Below are positions 62,938 to 64,000 of a stretch of DNA of 64,000 bases, piece after piece. Under the pieces are notes generated by a model. The model had not been told where the DNA came from. It saw nothing but the letters and a program-made list of their open reading frames with translations, and ran no database searches. The stretch comes from Vermamoeba vermiformis (Eukaryota > Tubulinea > Echinamoebida): positions 186,001 through 250,000 of the forward strand of contig JBEWZL010000244.1 of assembly GCA_045837725.1 (NCBI GenBank). The letters are read 5' to 3'. The translations under genes were made by a program, and so were the position numbers. How positions within the stretch are numbered: the first letter of the stretch is position 1; each line of letters starts with the position of its first letter.

Positions 62938-64000
62938 CTATTTATGGTAATTGCGTGCTCCAAATATAGTGCTGCCCACGCGGATGTTCGTGCTGCCCAG
63001 GGCAACAGCCTGCGCGAAATCTCCGCTCATGCCCATGGAGAGCTCGAACGACTCTACCGGCACTCCTAATTTGGCAGTGACTTCTGCGCGACACTTGACG
63101 AGGGCCTGTGCGAGGTCAGTGACATGACACGTGTCAAACAGCGACCACTACACGTACCTCAAAATCACGTGTTGGATCACCGTGCAGTGCACCAATGGTC
63201 ATCAGACCTAGAGCGATTAGCCTTATTTGGCAGTGTTATTTATAGCTCACCTGTCACACGGAGGTGCGGACACTGCGCGCGAATCTGTTCTACCAGGGCT
63301 GCACAGGCACTTGGCTCCACGCCTGATTTGGCTGTGACACGTGTCAGTGAAAAGGCAGCACAGAGAGCTAAAAATAGACTCACCGTCCTCGCCGCTGGTG
63401 TTGACTTGCACGAACACGTTCAGTGAACGGTTCGGATCAATGCTTTGCAGAGATTTATCGAGGGTGGTGGCGAGGGAGAGCGAATCCACAGTCTCGATCA
63501 CGTGGAGGGACTGGTGCGCGACTTTGAGCAACTTCTTGACTGCAACAATGCGTGAGATGGTCGTATATATATATATGTGCATATTAATATAGTATCATAG
63601 CCCAAGCAGTGGCTGCACCACACCTTTGTTGGACTGCAAGTGACCAATGAAGTGCCACTGAATGTCTGCTGGCAACTAACGCGCGTCAACACTCTGTGTA
63701 TATAATATATATATATTGCTATCACTTACTTGCGGCACTTTCTCCATCAGTTCTTGCGCCTGAATAGAACACATCTGTCAATTTACTAGCTACTCGCATC
63801 AGCACCGCTACACTCACGTAATTTTCTCCGAAATGGCGCTGTCCCGCATCGTAACACGCTTTAATGAGCTGCACGGACTTGGTCTTAGACACCGCTACGA
63901 GACGTGGCTAATATATTAAAAGATAATCAGCAATATTCACAGTTAATACGCCACTCGTACTAGTGTCTTCAAATTGTGCTTGACGCGCAGTGCCTCAATG
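62938..64000 (-). CDS. PLPBP: PLP homeostasis protein (PLPBP/YggS family), 5' partial
   Basis: Minus strand; the N-terminal exon runs off the right edge. Readable: RLVAVSKTKSVQLIKACYDA with the PLP-binding Lys in VSKTK, GQRHFGENYVQELMEK, PADIQWHFIGHLQSNK, NVFVQVNTSGED, LRVTGLMTIGALHGD, FELSMGMSGDFAEAVALGST and NIRVGSTIFGARNYH at the end. This conserved fold-type III protein keeps pyridoxal phosphate available and controls amino-acid balance. No catalytic activity is known. Introns contain two copies of TGACACGTGTCA (63125 and 63335) and AT microsatellites. Confidence 0.95.
63125..63136. repeat. TGACACGTGTCA palindrome
   Basis: Exact copy in a PLPBP intron, mid-intron. Confidence 0.7.
63335..63346. 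repeat. TGACACGTGTCA palindrome
   Basis: Exact copy in a PLPBP intron, close to its acceptor. Confidence 0.7.
63563..63577. repeat. (TA)n microsatellite in a PLPBP intron
   Basis: Short alternating TA run. Confidence 0.7.
63698..63717. repeat. (TA)n microsatellite in a PLPBP intron
   Basis: Alternating TA run broken by one AA step. Confidence 0.7.

Overview
This is a compact, intron-rich nuclear contig from a unicellular eukaryote. About 30 protein genes fill 64 kb on both strands, with intergenic gaps of roughly 50-600 bp. Introns are mostly 45-70 nt, GT-AG, with a TTAAC/CTAAC/TTGAC/CTGAC branch-like word close to the acceptor. The gene set (MYRF/MrfA-type factor, sestrin, USP47, Rap1GAP, UBR7, PMP34-type carrier) points to an amorphean protist. 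An amoebozoan is my preferred inference, because MYRF and sestrin relatives are known in dictyostelids, but the sequence alone does not prove it. A plant-type aspartic protease with a saposin insert and a prokaryote-like DUF422 membrane protein make the mixture unusual. No prokaryotic operons, CRISPR arrays, rRNA genes or credible virus-like elements were seen.

Layout, left to right. 0-5 kb: a DUF422/CruF-like membrane protein (5' end outside the window) and a MYRF-like self-cleaving membrane-bound transcription factor. 5-12.3 kb: sestrin, prolyl oligopeptidase, prefoldin 3. 12.5-18.8 kb: UBR7, ubiquitin-eS31, a CTD-type small phosphatase, RPL3. 18.9-23.2 kb: an unknown membrane protein, MAT1, an RBR ubiquitin ligase. 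23.8-26.8 kb: a secreted three-saposin protein and KTI12. 27.2-32.3 kb: a PH + PRXL2-type thioredoxin-fold + Rap1GAP fusion with two possible last exons. 32.5-35.2 kb: UBE3D and CHMP1. 35.3-38.4 kb: a CRIB/coiled-coil/WH2-acidic actin nucleation promoting factor of unusual design. 38.5-41.4 kb: phytepsin-like protease and an EF-hand protein. 41.7-48.5 kb: PSMA4, a peroxisomal-type carrier, USP47. 48.9-54.3 kb: acid lipase, F-box/WD40, ATG4. 54.3-56 kb: a gene-free block of foreign texture with tRNA-like, SINE-like units. 56-64 kb: TMEM198-like, three-LIM, uS15m, a large unknown WD40 protein and a partial PLPBP.

Functional themes: lysosome and autophagy (saposins, PSI protease, acid lipase, ATG4, sestrin, CHMP1), ubiquitin/proteasome (ubiquitin-eS31, UBR7, RBR, UBE3D, USP47, F-box, PSMA4), and Ras/Rho-type control of the cytoskeleton (PH-PRXL2-RapGAP, CRIB-WCA, LIM). 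Several short palindromic words recur far above chance. They are TGACACGTGTCA (11 exact copies, mostly near intron 3' ends), CTAWWWWTAG (clustered in the right quarter) and GTTCASTGAAC. These, together with the two novel domain fusions, are the most interesting signals. All splice models were made by eye from reading-frame continuity and family alignment from memory; no search was run.
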